Of a stretch of 64,000 nucleotides of DNA, positions 44,501-53,464 are shown piece after piece. Each line of letters starts with the position of its first letter. The first letter of the stretch is position 1. Below the pieces are notes generated by a model. It ran no database searches and was not told where the DNA came from. It saw only the letters and a program-made list of their open reading frames with translations. Source of the DNA: Brachypterus glaber (taxonomy: Eukaryota > Arthropoda > Insecta > Coleoptera > Kateretidae); the NCBI GenBank assembly GCA_958510825.1, contig OY294044.1, positions 105,748,893-105,812,892 of the forward strand. Reading direction: 5' to 3'. The translations under genes and the position numbers were made by a program.

Positions 44501-47500
44501 CATTACTGTTATGACACCATTATTTGACTTAAAGTTACTTTGTTCTTATATACCACTACTATGTTACTTTGTCAATTAATTGACGGTAGCGACATCTGTC
44601 GCCAACATGGAAATCCGTATTTATATGGTTTCTCCATGTTGGCAACAGATGACTCTAACGTCAGTCACATATGCCGAGTTCTATAGCGGTAACATGGTAA
44701 TCTGTATGCTACTGCTAGTTCTGTACCGCGCTCTTAATACCTACGAATCCTAGTAGGAATACTATCTCTCTAGTAGAACCGGTATGAGACTACAGGTAAT
44801 ATAAAAGGTATTTAATAACCGTTTTAAAACCTCTATGTTACTGACAGTAATAAAATGTGTTACTTGGGTTCGGGCCTCCCAGGCCCAGGGTATGTAAATG
44901 TGTATACACGGTGTATTTGAAATAGCATCGGAAATTTTAACAGATGATTCTACATCATAAAATATGAAAAAAAGTTCCTATTAACATATGTCTAAAAATG
45001 CGTCATACGGGAGCTACGCCCCTTTGAATGTGGCTAAAAAATCGGTTTTTATTTAATAACTCAGGAACCCTTTGAGATATATTAACGAGGTTTTGCACGT
45101 GAATTAATCCTAATAAGGCCCATCTTTGTATGTCATTTTCACGTACTTATTTAAACCAGGGGTGTGCGAAACGGGGGGGGCTTATTAGTTTTTTGTCCCA
45201 AACTTTTTTCTGTGTAACTTTTTTGCAATTTTATTTTTGAAATATGATTCCTCATGTCAAAATACATAAAAAAGATACTCTTGTTGTAATACTGAAAAAT
45301 TCATTTGAAGGTGAAATTTCACGGTTAGAGGACGAAAAATTAAATACTAAAATGTTGAAAACCAAAATTTTAATGATGCAGGGCGAATGTACATTAAAAA
45401 CTAAGAAAAAAACCTCATATACAGGTACTTCCAAAAATCAATCCTGATCACCTTCAAATGAATTTTGCTCGAAAACGGTTAATCCTACAGTATTACAACA
45501 AGAGTACTTTTTTTAATTATTTTGACCTAAGGAATCATATTTCAAAAATAAAATTGAAAAAAAATTACACAGAAAAAAGTTTGGAACAAAAAACTGATAA
45601 GTCTCCCCCGTTTCGCACACCCCTGGTTTAAATAAGTACGTGAAAATGACATACAAAGATGGGTCTTATTAGGATTAATTCACGTGCAAAACCTCGTTAA
45701 TATATCTCAAAGGGTTCCTGAGTTAAATAAAAACCGATTTCTTTTAGCCAATTTCAAAGGGGCGTAGCTCCCTTATCACGCATTTTTAGACATATGTTTA
45801 TAGGAACTTTATGTCATATTTTATCATGTAGAATCACCTGTTAAAATTTCCGATGCTATTTCAAATACACCGTGTATTTTTTAGGGTTAATAATATAATT
45901 ATTTTAAAAAAAATAATAAAATATACTTACGCTTGTCCATAGCAAACTATTCTGTACGGATCCCCCGGATATTGTAAAAAATAAATCTTATCCAATGCAT
46001 CCGGCGTTTTAAAGTGTTTGAAAATTTTATGCTTCGCTATCATGTTCAGATGTTGTCCGGGCACAAACGCCCACAGATGAAACTCGTATTCGTAGAAACA
46101 GGAAGAGCCAGAATTGGGGTTAAAAAAGTCTGCGTCCAGCGTTTTCTCTGTGTAACTGGTAAAATACTTTCCGCACATGGTAAAACCCATGAAAACATCA
46201 CTACTGCAAGAAAAAATAACCGTTCGAAATGGACCCAAAAATCAATTTTTTGTGCATTTTCGGGTTTAGAATATCATAAACCGTCGAAAATATGAAAAAA
46301 ATTTCTTTCTGTCTGTCTGTTTGTAAGCCTTATAACATTTTATAAAATTTATCTTATCTTATCTTAAAATTTATCTTTAACGGAATGTCCGATTAAATAA
46401 ATTGTTTTACCAACCCTATAAAAATTCTTTTACCAACCCTAAAAAAAATTTCAAAAAGTTTGAATTAGTTGAATTATTTCTTTTCAGCAAATTATCAATA
46501 ATAATCCGTTTCAATTCGTTTTAATTAGTTAACTTGTTTTAATTTGCATTTGCTATTTACATTTAATTCGTTTTAATTTGCATATGCGGAATATCGTGTT
46601 TTAATTCATTTCTATTTGCAAATGCGTAACATGTTTTAATTCGTTTCTATTCGCATATGCGGAATATTATTTTCAATTAGATACTATTTGCAAATGCGTA
46701 TTCGATTTAATTCGTTTCTGTTAGCATATGCGGAATATCATTTTAAATTGGATACTTTTTGCAAATACGTTTTAATTCGTTTCTATTCGCATATGTAGAA
46801 TATTATTTTCAATTAGCAACTATTTGCAAATGCGTATTTAATTTAATTCGTTTGAACCTGTTTGAATCAGTTTTTGCGAATTGAAAAGTCATTTTCAATT
46901 AGGATTTGCGAATTCATTTGGATTCAAACAGATTAAAAATAAAATATTTTTAATCCGTTTTAATTCGCAAATGCGTATTAAAATTTTTCTCATCGAAGTG
47001 ATATAAGCTTATCTAGATGATGTATGTAAAGTAAATTACTGAAAGGAAATTTTGTACACATTATACGATTTTCAATGTATAGGATGGGGCTTCTTTAGAC
47101 CAAGGACTCGGCAACTTTTTATGCTATACCTATATATGGCATAAAGGTCTGAACATATGCTAAGACCTTCCAATTTTACATATCTAACTGTTTGAATCCG
47201 TTTTTTTTTGCAAACTGATTCGGATTTCAGATTCAAACAGATTAAAAATAAAATATTTTTAATTCGTTTTAATTCGCAAATGGGATTCCAAAAACGGATT
47301 CAAACAGTTAGATTTTATTTTCAATCTGTTTTTAAACCGAAATTTTTTATAGGGAAATGATTCAGGACTTTTTCCTAGGGTCACTCGATTGGGTGTTAGT
47401 GTGTTTTGGTGGTTGGTTGGTTTGGTCAAGCGAAAACTACCAGAAATCAAACGGCTAACCACCAAAACACTAGACAAAGGAACAGCTGATAGAGTGACCC

Positions 47501-50500
47501 TACTTTTTCCATTTTTTTTTCGAGTTTGTAAATTGTAAAAATTTTCGAGTGCGACGCTAGAGCTTTCTTGAATTTTTGTAAAATTTAAAATTGTAACACT
47601 GTTTAAAACTAAAACAGAGCAGCGCGCGCTAGGGCTTTGCTACGTTTTTTTTTATTTCAGTTTTCAGTTTGTAAAATTTGAGTTTAACAATCTAAATAAG
47701 AAAAAAAAAGTCAGCAATTAACAGAATTCGCAAAAAAAATTCTCCTGCATCGTCAATTTAGTTAATGAAGGGCTGACAAACCCTTTCTTTAGTAGTAACT
47801 TCATCAGGAGGGGCCCCACTTCAGTATAAGTCATGAGTGGGAAAATAATGTCTTAGAAAAATGGGTGGCCTGGGAAAATAGTGTCTAATCTATTTACCAG
47901 CAGTTCCGTCAACCACTATTAAAGACTATTTTTTTTTGAAAGTAGTAAGACTACGTATCTGCGCCAAATTTTAGGGGGTCACCCCCTGCGGCCAATGCTT
48001 TCATGGAATACTTCGAGAAAAAAGCTATTGAGTGATTTCCATTAAAACCTAAAATTTGGCGCAGATACGTAGACGATGTCTATGCTATTTGGCCCCATGG
48101 CATGGAAAGCCTTCAAGGTTTTCTAAATCACCTCAATTCCCAACATAAATCTATACGGTTTACGATGGAAATTGAGAACAACGGATCACTTCCCTTTTTG
48201 GACGTTTTGGTTTACAAAACGGAAAATGGCTCAATAGGACACTCGGTATACAGGAAGAAAACCCACACTGACAGATACCTAAACGCATTTTCACATCACT
48301 ATGCCTCTCAAAAACGCTCGGTAGTTAATTCACTTGTTCATAGGGCTTTCATGATTTCAGACAAGAATTCCCTAGACACAGAACTCCTTAAACTAACCAA
48401 AGCCTTGACCATGAACGGTTATACCAAAAAAGACATTAATAAGACCATATACAAATACAGAAATCCCAGACCCAAACAACAGGACAATAGTGACAATGAC
48501 AGACAGACACAAGTTATACTTCCCTATGTAAGCGGTATCACGGATAAAATAGGTAAACTTTTGAAGAAGTCAAATATTAAGCCTATATTTCGGTCCAACC
48601 AAAAATTAGGTCAATGTTTGACTTCAACAAAAGACAAAATACCCCTGAGTTCAGAAGGCGTATATAAAATAGCCTGCTCCTGTGGTACGGTTTACATAGG
48701 TGAAACTAAGAGAAAAATTTCTACAAGACTTCAAGAGCATGAGCGCAATATAAGAAAGAAACAAATTTCCTTATCGGCAGTAGCCGAACATGTACATGAA
48801 ACAGGTCATAAAATCAATTTGTCTGAAACAAAACAAATATTAACAGAAAACAGAAAAATGCCAAGGAAGATACGGGAATCGATAGAAATCATCAAGCATC
48901 CTAACAATATCAATCGGGACACTGGTTACCACTTACCTGCAATATGGAAGTCTTTGATAGGAAAAACCTTGTCACGGGTGAATAACCACAACTCGTCATA
49001 AATAGTGACACAAGTTGATTCGAAACTTAGTTTCAGATTAATCCCTGAAGATGTCTCTAGTAGTAAGAGACGAAACGTCGGAAAGTGAAAATCCATTAAC
49101 ACGGTCTAAACCCGAAAGTGAAAGTTCTTTATATTCTACACAATTTTACTGCAGTTAAAAACCCCAGTATAGATTACTGTTCAAGTGTATACTACTTCTT
49201 TTTGTCTCAAAACAACAAATATGGACTATAAAAGATACAGAACTCTTGCATGAGATTTGTATTTAACATCCCATATAGAAATCACGTTACATCACATATT
49301 AATAACTGCAATGAATTAAAAATACACAATAGAGTTCTGTGTTTTTTAGCATATTTCTCTTTAAACTAATTAAATACAAACGGCCTAATTATTTATACTC
49401 AGAATTTAAATTACGGTCACAATGTCATAGTATAACCATGCGTAATGATATTTGATAATATGCCTAAGCCAAATACCACTAAATTTACTACCTGTTTTAA
49501 CTATACTGCCCCTAGCACTCTTAACTATATAATTAATTTCTTAGCTTTATCTGAAAATACATTTAAATTTTGTCTTAGAAAACACTTATCAGACCAACAA
49601 CATTAAAAGTTACTCAATTTTCAAGTAATTATTTTGTAATGTATGGATGTGGAAGATCGCTATGCGAACATCATCTTTTGTGTGATATTTTATTTTGAAT
49701 TGTTACATACTAACCTAGTACTAATCCTTTATAATATAATTAGTTTATTTATAAGATTAATATGAAAATTTTTGTTATATTTATTTAGTTTTTACACACA
49801 ATAAACGCTATTCTATTCTTAAATGTAGGGCATTTCTATATGTCAAATATTGGACTTGTATTTTAAAAATTACAGGAAAAATGTTTTTTACTGATATATT
49901 AGATGGGTCAAGTAAATTTGCAACAACCCAAATTTACCAAATAACATAAATCAATAAATTGCACATTATTACCATGAATTTTAGTGGCCATTACCAAGAT
50001 CTTTAGACCCTAAGGATAGGTCACATGTTTTTTCTCTTTTAACTTTTGTAACTTTTTTTATCTTCTAATTCTAATATGCAAAAAGATAAATTAAACTGAA
50101 TTAAGGCACAAATGAATTGATAAAATTATTAATAACCAATGCATGTGCAGAACGCCTTTATATAACTCAAATACTGTAATTTTAAGAAATAGAACCTATC
50201 GTAACAAAATTTTATAACTTACACTTGTTCAGGCTGTGCTATCAAAGAACTAAGTGCAAATCTACACTTATTATGGACACTACTGAACGCTCTTTCTGTT
50301 TTCGCTTTGGGGTGCTTCGTAAATCTACCATAAACCTGAAAAATAATTAATAAACAAACAACAAAAAGTCAGTTTAGTGAGGTTATGTTATGCGAACATA
50401 CCTGTCTATTTAAAATACTGAATAAAACATTGGGCGATTTTTGTGGGGTTTCTTCTGTTACGGAAATGCTGTCATCCCTGTCACACGAGATATCGCCCCA

Positions 50501-50572
50501 CGATGGGGATAGCTGCGAACTGTCTGAAAAATATTCTTCAGAGTTCTCATCTTCTGACAGCGAGTCAGCCAT
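29147..50572 (-). CDS. DCAF15: DCAF15, CRL4 substrate receptor (seven exons, 791 aa)
   Basis: Substrate receptor that joins DDB1-CUL4-RBX1 ubiquitin ligases. Exons on -: 50572-50402, 50335-50223, 46203-45931, 40646-40549, 36928-35828, 33848-33619, 29536-29147. Every border is GT/AG, phases agree throughout, and the total of 2376 bp is divisible by three. Conserved marks: exon 3 FMGFTMCGKYFTSYT (vertebrate FLGFSKCG-type block), exon 4 VVYISILTLPATNC, exon 5 GWCIKHGFILH, exon 6 HCEDYDIKVIYV. The protein is longer than the roughly 600-aa vertebrate form because exon 5 encodes a long Ser/Arg/Asn-rich disordered middle. Introns of up to 5.6 kb are packed with mobile elements. No stop or frameshift; probably functional. 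Confidence 0.92.
29568..29889 (+). mobile_element. Family M element, copy B
   Basis: Same order of blocks as copy A (AATAGTTATTTATG...CAGCCAAGCAGGTTAATTTTCG...TGTATTGGATAAA). Its left edge is 31 bp from the acceptor of DCAF15 exon 7. Confidence 0.85.
29900..30560. mobile_element. Element with ACATCGGCACT inverted ends
   Basis: ACATCGGCACT at 29900-29910 and AGTGCCGATGT at 30550-30560 are perfect inverses. A further AGTGCCGATGT at 29924-29934 makes a hairpin at the left end. The interior has the GTCTGTCTGTCTG phrase and no ORF. Directly follows the family M copy. Confidence 0.65.
30561..32580. other. DCAF15 intron; no exon seen
   Basis: Mostly AT-rich. 31340-31740 has higher GC and overlapping short ORFs on both strands that look like a decayed mobile-element piece, unassigned. 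A 28-codon ORF on - is at 32152-32238 (see findings). Confidence 0.4.
32582..33569. mobile_element. Fold-back element filled with TAACCCC words
   Basis: GCCCACAAATTTTTTTTGTG at 32582 pairs with its inverse ending 33569. The arms, about 460 bp each, hold 10 or more copies of GTAACCCC/ATAACCTC-like words on one side and GGGGTTAC/GAGGTTAT on the other, around a short centre near 33050-33090. Not a telomere array: spacing is irregular and orientation flips at the centre. Confidence 0.85.
33619..33848 (-). CDS. DCAF15: DCAF15 exon 6
   Basis: 230 bp, acceptor CTTTTCAG, donor TTAC/GTGAGT. IPLLVQNLTDQ, then FLHCEDYDIKVIY, the most conserved stretch of the C-terminal half. GC-rich compared with its surroundings. 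Confidence 0.92.
33938..34260 (-). mobile_element. Family M element, copy C (inverted)
   Basis: Inverse of copies A, B and D: TTTATCCAATACATACAG ... CCATAAATAACTATT. Lies 89 bp upstream of DCAF15 exon 6 in gene orientation. Confidence 0.85.
34261..35011. other. DCAF15 intron; dispersed-repeat sequence
   Basis: 34500-34690 carries the GGTCGGTCG...AACTTAAGAACGC...ACTTGAAATTTGG family. 34790-34990 has about three diverged copies of TTTTTGAGGTTGCTGAAAGTGAATCTGATAAT and CAACCCCCTGNAGGGTG. Confidence 0.5.
35012..35766. mobile_element. Fold-back element with CTAGAGGAGTGGG ends
   Basis: CTAGAGGAGTGGGAAAACAGG pairs with CTAGGGGGTGGGGGAACAGG in inverse. Arms of about 150 bp share CATTCTTTACTTTAGGGGG and GGTGGTGCGATTTGGTAAC. 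The interior includes the repeat also seen at 1858-2090 and a block matching 54145-54340. Confidence 0.75.
35828..36928 (-). CDS. DCAF15: DCAF15 exon 5
   Basis: 1101 bp from acceptor TGTTTTAG to donor CGAG/GTAAGT. Starts with DTINQGWCIKHGFILHF, then a long low-complexity region (SPRSPMQSPNSRSS, DSDCSDSDSR) and a basic block WIKKIVRRYS. A hAT-like element ends 40 bp upstream of the exon. Confidence 0.9.
36969..37627. mobile_element. hAT-like non-autonomous element, 8-bp TSD GCAAAATT
   Basis: Inverted ends CAGGGTTGT and ACAACCCTG, flanked on both sides by GCAAAATT (36961-36968 and 37628-37635), the 8-bp duplication typical of hAT. Both subterminal regions carry many TGGACAAAAC/GGACAAAACC words (seven at 37014-37082, more near 37556-37615). 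No transposase. A second GC-rich TIR segment is nested at 37170-37419. Confidence 0.9.
37170..37419. mobile_element. GC-rich TIR element nested in the hAT-like element
   Basis: Perfect 13-bp inverted ends CTAGAGGTGTGCG / CGCACACCTCTAG. Interior rich in GCGCCGC and GCGCGCCG words. No clear target duplication and no ORF. Confidence 0.65.
37636..38842. other. DCAF15 intron; nothing identified
   Basis: AT-rich, no exon, RNA gene or recognisable repeat. Confidence 0.4.
38845..39511. mobile_element. TA-flanked element, CCCAGACAGCACA ends, AAGACGTCTT words
   Basis: Perfect inverted ends CCCAGACAGCACA / TGTGCTGTCTGGG between TA dinucleotides (38843-38844, 39512-39513). The interior is crowded with palindromic variants AAGACGTCTT, AAGATGTCTT, AAGATATCT and AGATCT at both sides. 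No ORF of note. Confidence 0.85.
39514..40548. other. DCAF15 intron; nothing identified
   Basis: 39900-40230 is somewhat richer in GC, but no splice-bounded exon or RNA gene was found on either strand. Confidence 0.4.
40549..40646 (-). CDS. DCAF15: DCAF15 exon 4
   Basis: 98 bp between TACTTTCAG and GATG/GTAAGT. VVYISILTLPATNCRHCTSS matches the vertebrate DIYVSTVAVPP...C..C region. Phase 2 in, phase 1 out. Confidence 0.9.
40755..41088 (+). mobile_element. Family M element, copy D
   Basis: AATAGTTATTTATGGTACTAG ... TGTATGTATTGGATAAA, nearly the same as copy B. Lies 108 bp upstream of DCAF15 exon 4 in gene orientation. Confidence 0.85.
41261..41369 (+). mobile_element. GTTACG-type MITE, partial copy 2
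   Basis: TCATTTTGGAGTGTTACGCC, ATTAACATGGGCG in inverse, AATTTGCGTTACGTAATAC and TTGAACGTTC, collinear with 59430-59536. Confidence 0.8.
42618..42830 (+). pseudogene. Tc1 transposase, N-terminal HTH part
   Basis: MPRQLNETQRAIIASHLENG then DEFGIHRSTIGRIKKKW, a paired-type helix-turn-helix, and a basic linker with GSGRPRKTT. The frame is broken at 42831 by a 473-bp insertion and picks up at 43304. Confidence 0.85.
42831..43303. mobile_element. Harbinger-like element inserted in the Tc1 transposase
   Basis: Diverged inverted ends GCGGCTTTTACAGTTC and GGCGCTTTTACACTTC (inverse). GAA flanks both sides (42828-42830 and 43304-43306), and removing the element plus one GAA restores the transposase frame. 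The interior has a 37-codon ORF (43054-43167, MSASFVKFKSPITGN) of unknown nature. Confidence 0.75.
43304..44062 (+). pseudogene. Tc1 transposase, DD34E catalytic part
   Basis: Continues with SFLDVLRDDLFKTT, a frameshift near 43480, VVFSDEKTF (first Asp), another frameshift near 43610, FQQDNCSVH (second Asp) and SPDLNPIEN (third, Glu). 34 residues separate the last two, the Tc1 DD34E spacing. Ends TAA at 44062. All three catalytic residues remain, but the frame is broken at least three times. Confidence 0.88.
44907..45874. mobile_element. TA-flanked fold-back, CACGGTGTATTTG ends, copy 1
   Basis: CACGGTGTATTTGAAATAG and its inverse between TA dinucleotides (44905-44906, 45875-45876). Arms of about 330 bp contain GAACCCTTTGAGATATATTAA and CCAGGGGTGTGCGAAACGGG. 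The centre is shorter than in the copy at 62497-63671, so one arm has lost an inner part. Confidence 0.88.
45931..46203 (-). CDS. DCAF15: DCAF15 exon 3
   Basis: Acceptor TTGCAG, donor AAGC/GTAAGT. Encodes SDVFMGFTMCGKYFTSYT and a Tyr/Trp-rich beta-sheet region (FYEYEFHLWAF) of the N-terminal DDB1-binding half. Confidence 0.92.
46414..47354. mobile_element. Element filled with TTTGCAAATGCG / GCATATGC words
   Basis: CCCTATAAAAATT at 46414 (again as CCCTAAAAAAAATTTC at 46437) and inverse of CCCTATAAAAAATTTCGG ending 47354. The interior repeats TTTTAATTCGTTTCTATTCGC, GCATATGCGGAATAT and TTTGCAAATGCG many times, with AAACAGATTAAAAATAAAATA at two places. No ORF. No clear target duplication. Confidence 0.6.
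47355..47789. other. DCAF15 intron; nothing identified
   Basis: Contains a GTTTTGGTGGTTGG...CCACCAAAACAC pair at 47401-47470 and no gene. Confidence 0.4.
47790..49110 (+). mobile_element. Penelope-like element, 5'-truncated and rearranged
   Basis: RT palm-to-thumb and a GIY-YIG endonuclease in the Penelope order, with the 3' phrase GAAACGTCGGAAAGTG near 49072 typical of these elements. The left part (47790-47975) holds inverted element sequence, including a perfect 25-bp inverse of the YVDD coding segment. Inside DCAF15 intron 2, on the opposite strand to the gene. Confidence 0.85.
47976..49001 (+). pseudogene. Penelope RT and GIY-YIG endonuclease
   Basis: GSPPAANAFMEYFEKK (RT motif, shortened), a TGA at 48033, RRYVDDVYAIW (catalytic YVDD), then NNGSLPFLDVLVYK. 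A linker follows, and near residues 180-270 of the downstream frame there is a GIY-YIG nuclease with VYKIACSCGTVYIGETKR and LQEHERNI. Ends at 49001. The frame is open after the TGA, but the RT lacks everything before the SP..AN motif. Confidence 0.88.
49236..49606 (+). pseudogene. LINE C-terminal remnant
   Basis: CMRFVFNIPYRNHVTSHINN then a stretch with stops and NMPKPNTTKFTTCFNYTAPS up to LRKHLSDQQH and a stop. The pattern fits the tail of Jockey/CR1-type RTs. A poly-A-like end follows near 49800. Confidence 0.55.
49607..50222. other. DCAF15 intron 2, exon-proximal part; nothing identified
   Basis: AT-rich. No exon, RNA gene or placed repeat. Confidence 0.4.
50223..50335 (-). CDS. DCAF15: DCAF15 exon 2
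   Basis: Follows a 66-bp intron. VYGRFTKHPKAKTER then CRFALSSLIAQPEQ; donor CAAGT/GTAAGT leaves two bases that complete a codon with exon 3. Corresponds to the vertebrate segment before the FLGFSKCG block. Confidence 0.82.
50402..50572 (-). CDS. DCAF15: DCAF15 exon 1
   Basis: 57 codons, acidic (MADSLSEDENSEEYF), ending SILNRQ on CAG/GTATGT in phase 0. The start is the only ATG before the conserved exons. A 201-bp hAT-like element lies 29 bp upstream. Confidence 0.8.
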
Positions 50573-50601
50573 GTTGTTTGGAACTGAAGTTTTGTTATGA
50601 A

Positions 50602-50802
50602 CAGTGTTGCCAATGACAGTTTTTGAAATTACCCGATGTTGAACATGAAAAAACCCGAAAAAAAAACGAATTTACTAAGGGCCACTTGTACCAATGTTAA
50701 AAAAACCCGCTTTTAACCCGCCAATATGCAAAACCCGAATTATACCCTTTGAGCTATGAAAAAACCCGCAATCGGGTAAAAAACCTCCTACTGGCAACAC
50801 AG
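50602..50802. mobile_element. hAT-like MITE just upstream of DCAF15, AACCCG words
   Basis: Inverted ends CAGTGTTGCCA / TGGCAACACAG flanked by GTTATGAA (50594-50601) and GTTATTAA (50803-50810), an 8-bp duplication with one change. The 201 bp hold about seven AAACCCG words. The left edge is 29 bp from the DCAF15 start codon, so it must lie in the 5' UTR or promoter. Confidence 0.8.
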
Positions 50803-50810
50803 GTTATTAA

Positions 50811-51732
50811 TTTTTTTGGGTATTACCGGTTGCTTAGTCGTGTTTCTTCAAGGATCTTCATCCAGGACCTCAAATCCATTTTATGGGCCGATTTACCCAC
50901 CCCTAGGGACAGTCTCAGTAAAAATACTTATACAAAAGGTTTTCATCTAGGTTTTCATAATAAAAAAATGTTTTTTTTTTTAAATTAAAAATTTACGAGA
51001 AAATTTATGAAAAAAAAATATTTTTTTCCTTAGCTCAAAGCATCCTTGACTTATCGTTTTCAAAATTTTTCCCAGAGGACCGTAAAACATTTTTATACAC
51101 GCGTTTCCATAAAAAATACTGCTGCCAACAAAATAATACATTTTGTTTCAAGAATTTATTTTCACAAACAAAAATTAAAAAAAAAAAATTTTTACAAAAA
51201 ATTTCCTTTTTCGAAAAACGAAAAAAAAAATTGAAAAATACAATTGGTTTTGTCCAATTTTCCCCCTTACCCTACCCCAATTTTTACCAAAAAGAATCCT
51301 AGCCTAGAACTTTGGATAAGCAAGCTATGGTCTAAATTTGAAGTCTTTAGCTCAAAGCGTTCTAGAGTTATTGTGGTCACAAATTTCCCGGTCGGTCACA
51401 AACAGCGAGACCGACAGACAGAAGCTTTTTTACGGAAATAATCTTTTTGGATATAAAGCCTCGAGAAACTTAAAAAAAAAATTGTTTTTAACGCAAGACC
51501 TTCCTTGGAGAAAGTAAAATCAAATTTTTTTCGGTTTTAGAAAAATTTAACTTTATATTATATTTATTTAACTTTTTAAAAATTTTCGAAAAGTTTTTTG
51601 AAAAAAAAATGGATATAGGGGAAAGCATTTTTTTTGTTGGCAGTATTTTATTTTCACCAATAGAGTAGCTACTTTCTTGCTATTTGATAAAAAAAAAATT
51701 AAAAATTTTTATTACTTATTTTTTCGACGTGT
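50811..51732. other. No gene seen; dispersed-repeat fragments
   Basis: 51030-51110 and 51320-51520 belong to the GCGTTCT..AGTTATTGTGG..CAAATTTCCC..GACAGACAG family. 51618-51650 repeats the GGGGAAAGCATT..GTTGGCAGTA phrase of 14770-14800. Confidence 0.5.
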
Positions 51733-51900
51733 ATAGTGTATAGAAATATGCCAGACACTGTAGAAGAACTAGGAGACCGAATACATGAAGCGCTTGAGTC
51801 AGTAACTCCAAATATGATTATTAATGCCAGGAGAAGTCTGTTAGAAAGAGCTGCTTTATGTGTTCAAGTTGGTGGAGGTCATTTTGAACATATTTTTTAG
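51733..51900 (+). pseudogene. C-terminal scrap of a mariner-superfamily transposase
   Basis: IVYRNMPDTVEELGDRIHEA then RRSLLERAALCVQVGGGHFE and a TAG. This C-terminal pattern is known from insect IS630/Tc1/mariner-type transposases. Upstream catalytic sequence is absent. Confidence 0.65.
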
Positions 51901-53159
51901 CATGCTTCATACATTGAACGCGAGTTTGCTAAAAATAATGCGTTTCTTCATCTTTTAGAGTTCATTAAACACAGGACAGACATATCAAGATTTCTTGCCA
52001 CGATACTAATGCTTGTTCCAGATTATTCTTCAAAAGTCTAAATGACAGCTTCTTTATTATCAACAGTTTTCGCATTTCGCGAAGTGTCTCCAACCACTTT
52101 TCTGTTTGCGTTTAAACTTCCAAAATTCCTTGCCCTCTGCACCAATCTTAAAATTACATTCTAGCTAGAATGTTCTCTTTTCGGAACACCGATAAAAATT
52201 TTTCCTATGTTCATTACTTTGAAATAAATAAATAAAATTCAGTTATTGTATTTTTATTTTATTAATTTGTATTAAGAATTTATAGCCAGTAAATCAATTA
52301 AAAGATCTGAGTTTCTAATAAAAAAAACACTACATTCAGCGCGCTGAATGGAGTTGCAGCGGCAGTTTGTTGCTGCCGTCTAAGACGGGTATCATAAAAC
52401 CACCGCCGGATGGAGTGACCCTATAAAAATAGAATATTTGATAGCCTCTGTCGGTTTTGTCAAAATATAATACACTAAAAAGATTCTAAAGTTGAAAGTC
52501 TTAAACAATGCACGAGTCAACCATTAAAATGCAACCATAGTTACTAATAAGTAGGGAAAAACTAATTTTTAGGTAATTTAACATCAGCAACAATTTAATT
52601 GTAGTTAACAGTCAAATATGGTATAAACTACCTTCAAGTAAGGTCCCAGAACGACTATAAACTAATAAATAAATAAATAAATAAATTGGTCAGATTAAAT
52701 AGCTTCCTTTTTAATTAGTATTGAAGATGGTTTTTTTTTAAATTTTTTTCATATTTTCCAGAGGGTTTTTAATATACCCTCAAATTTCGGTACGCGAGTT
52801 CTGGAACAGGCTGTATGTAATTCCCGCATAAAAAAATGTGACCAGGATGATTTAGGAACGCTTTAACTAAGTTTAGTTAACTAAGTTAACTAAATGAAGT
52901 GTCGGACTGGACAGGTGAGATAGTGAAAAAAAATTCACGCCCCTCCCCCCACTTTTGCCCCCGCTGCCTTGGGAGCCCCTCCGGGTGATGTTTGTTGGGT
53001 GAAGACCTTTTTTTTCTGAGGGTGTTTTTTTTTTATGTTGGTAGGGGCGCCAAGTTCCGGAGAAGCCGCCAGGGACAAAGCTTTCTTTTTTTCCTAAAGC
53101 GGGCCTCTACAATTAAATAAAAATTAAAAATTAAAAAAGCCTATAGGCTAGAAATTTCA
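51901..53159. other. No gene seen
   Basis: Includes a palindromic AACTAAGTTTAGTTAACTAAGTTAA run near 52866-52893 and a partial GC-box minisatellite unit at 53035-53085. Nothing else placed. Confidence 0.45.
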
Positions 53160-53329
53160 CTATGGTCTGTTTCATCAAGCAAGATAGTAAATTAAAAATC
53201 GCACAGTGAATATTTTCAAAACAGATTCGAATATTGTATCTGCGAATATACTGAGTATACTCAGTATACTATAGTTTATTTTATAAAACATTTTATAAAA
53301 CATAACTATGTTCTATACACAAACATATA
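53160..53329 (+). mobile_element. Left end of the CTATGGTCTG TIR family
   Basis: Same as 22821-22985 for about 165 bp (CTATGGTCTGTTTCATCAAG ... TCTATACACAAACATATA) with an added CAGTATACTATAG segment. Its right half is missing; a MITE at 53330 takes its place. Confidence 0.75.
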
Positions 53330-53464
53330 TACTGCCCTACTACGCTAGAAAGCAGTAACTCCATTTGTCGCATAGCAACGTTTTCACGTCAAATTTGATC
53401 TAATATTTTGAAAACGCTGCTATGCGAAAAATGGAGTTACTGCTTTCTATCGTAGTAGGGCAGT
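53330..53464. mobile_element. Fold-back MITE with CTGCCCTACTACG ends
   Basis: ACTGCCCTACTACGCTAGAA and inverse TTCTATCGTAGTAGGGCAGT flanked by TA. Arms extend to GCGTTTTCA with small gaps. About 135 bp, no ORF. Fits a Tc1/mariner-type MITE. Confidence 0.85.

Larger units (their letters stand above)
41836..44867. mobile_element. CCCATGTAACACA-ended element, interrupted by Tc1
   Basis: Ends CCCATGTAACACA (41836-41848) and inverse of CCCAAGTAACACA (44855-44867). Words such as GGTGGTATATC, GGTGATATATC and GTTACTG crowd both flanks. Without the Tc1 insertion at 42482-44457 it would be about 1.05 kb. The ends resemble those of 38845-39511 and 60604-61468. Confidence 0.65.
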
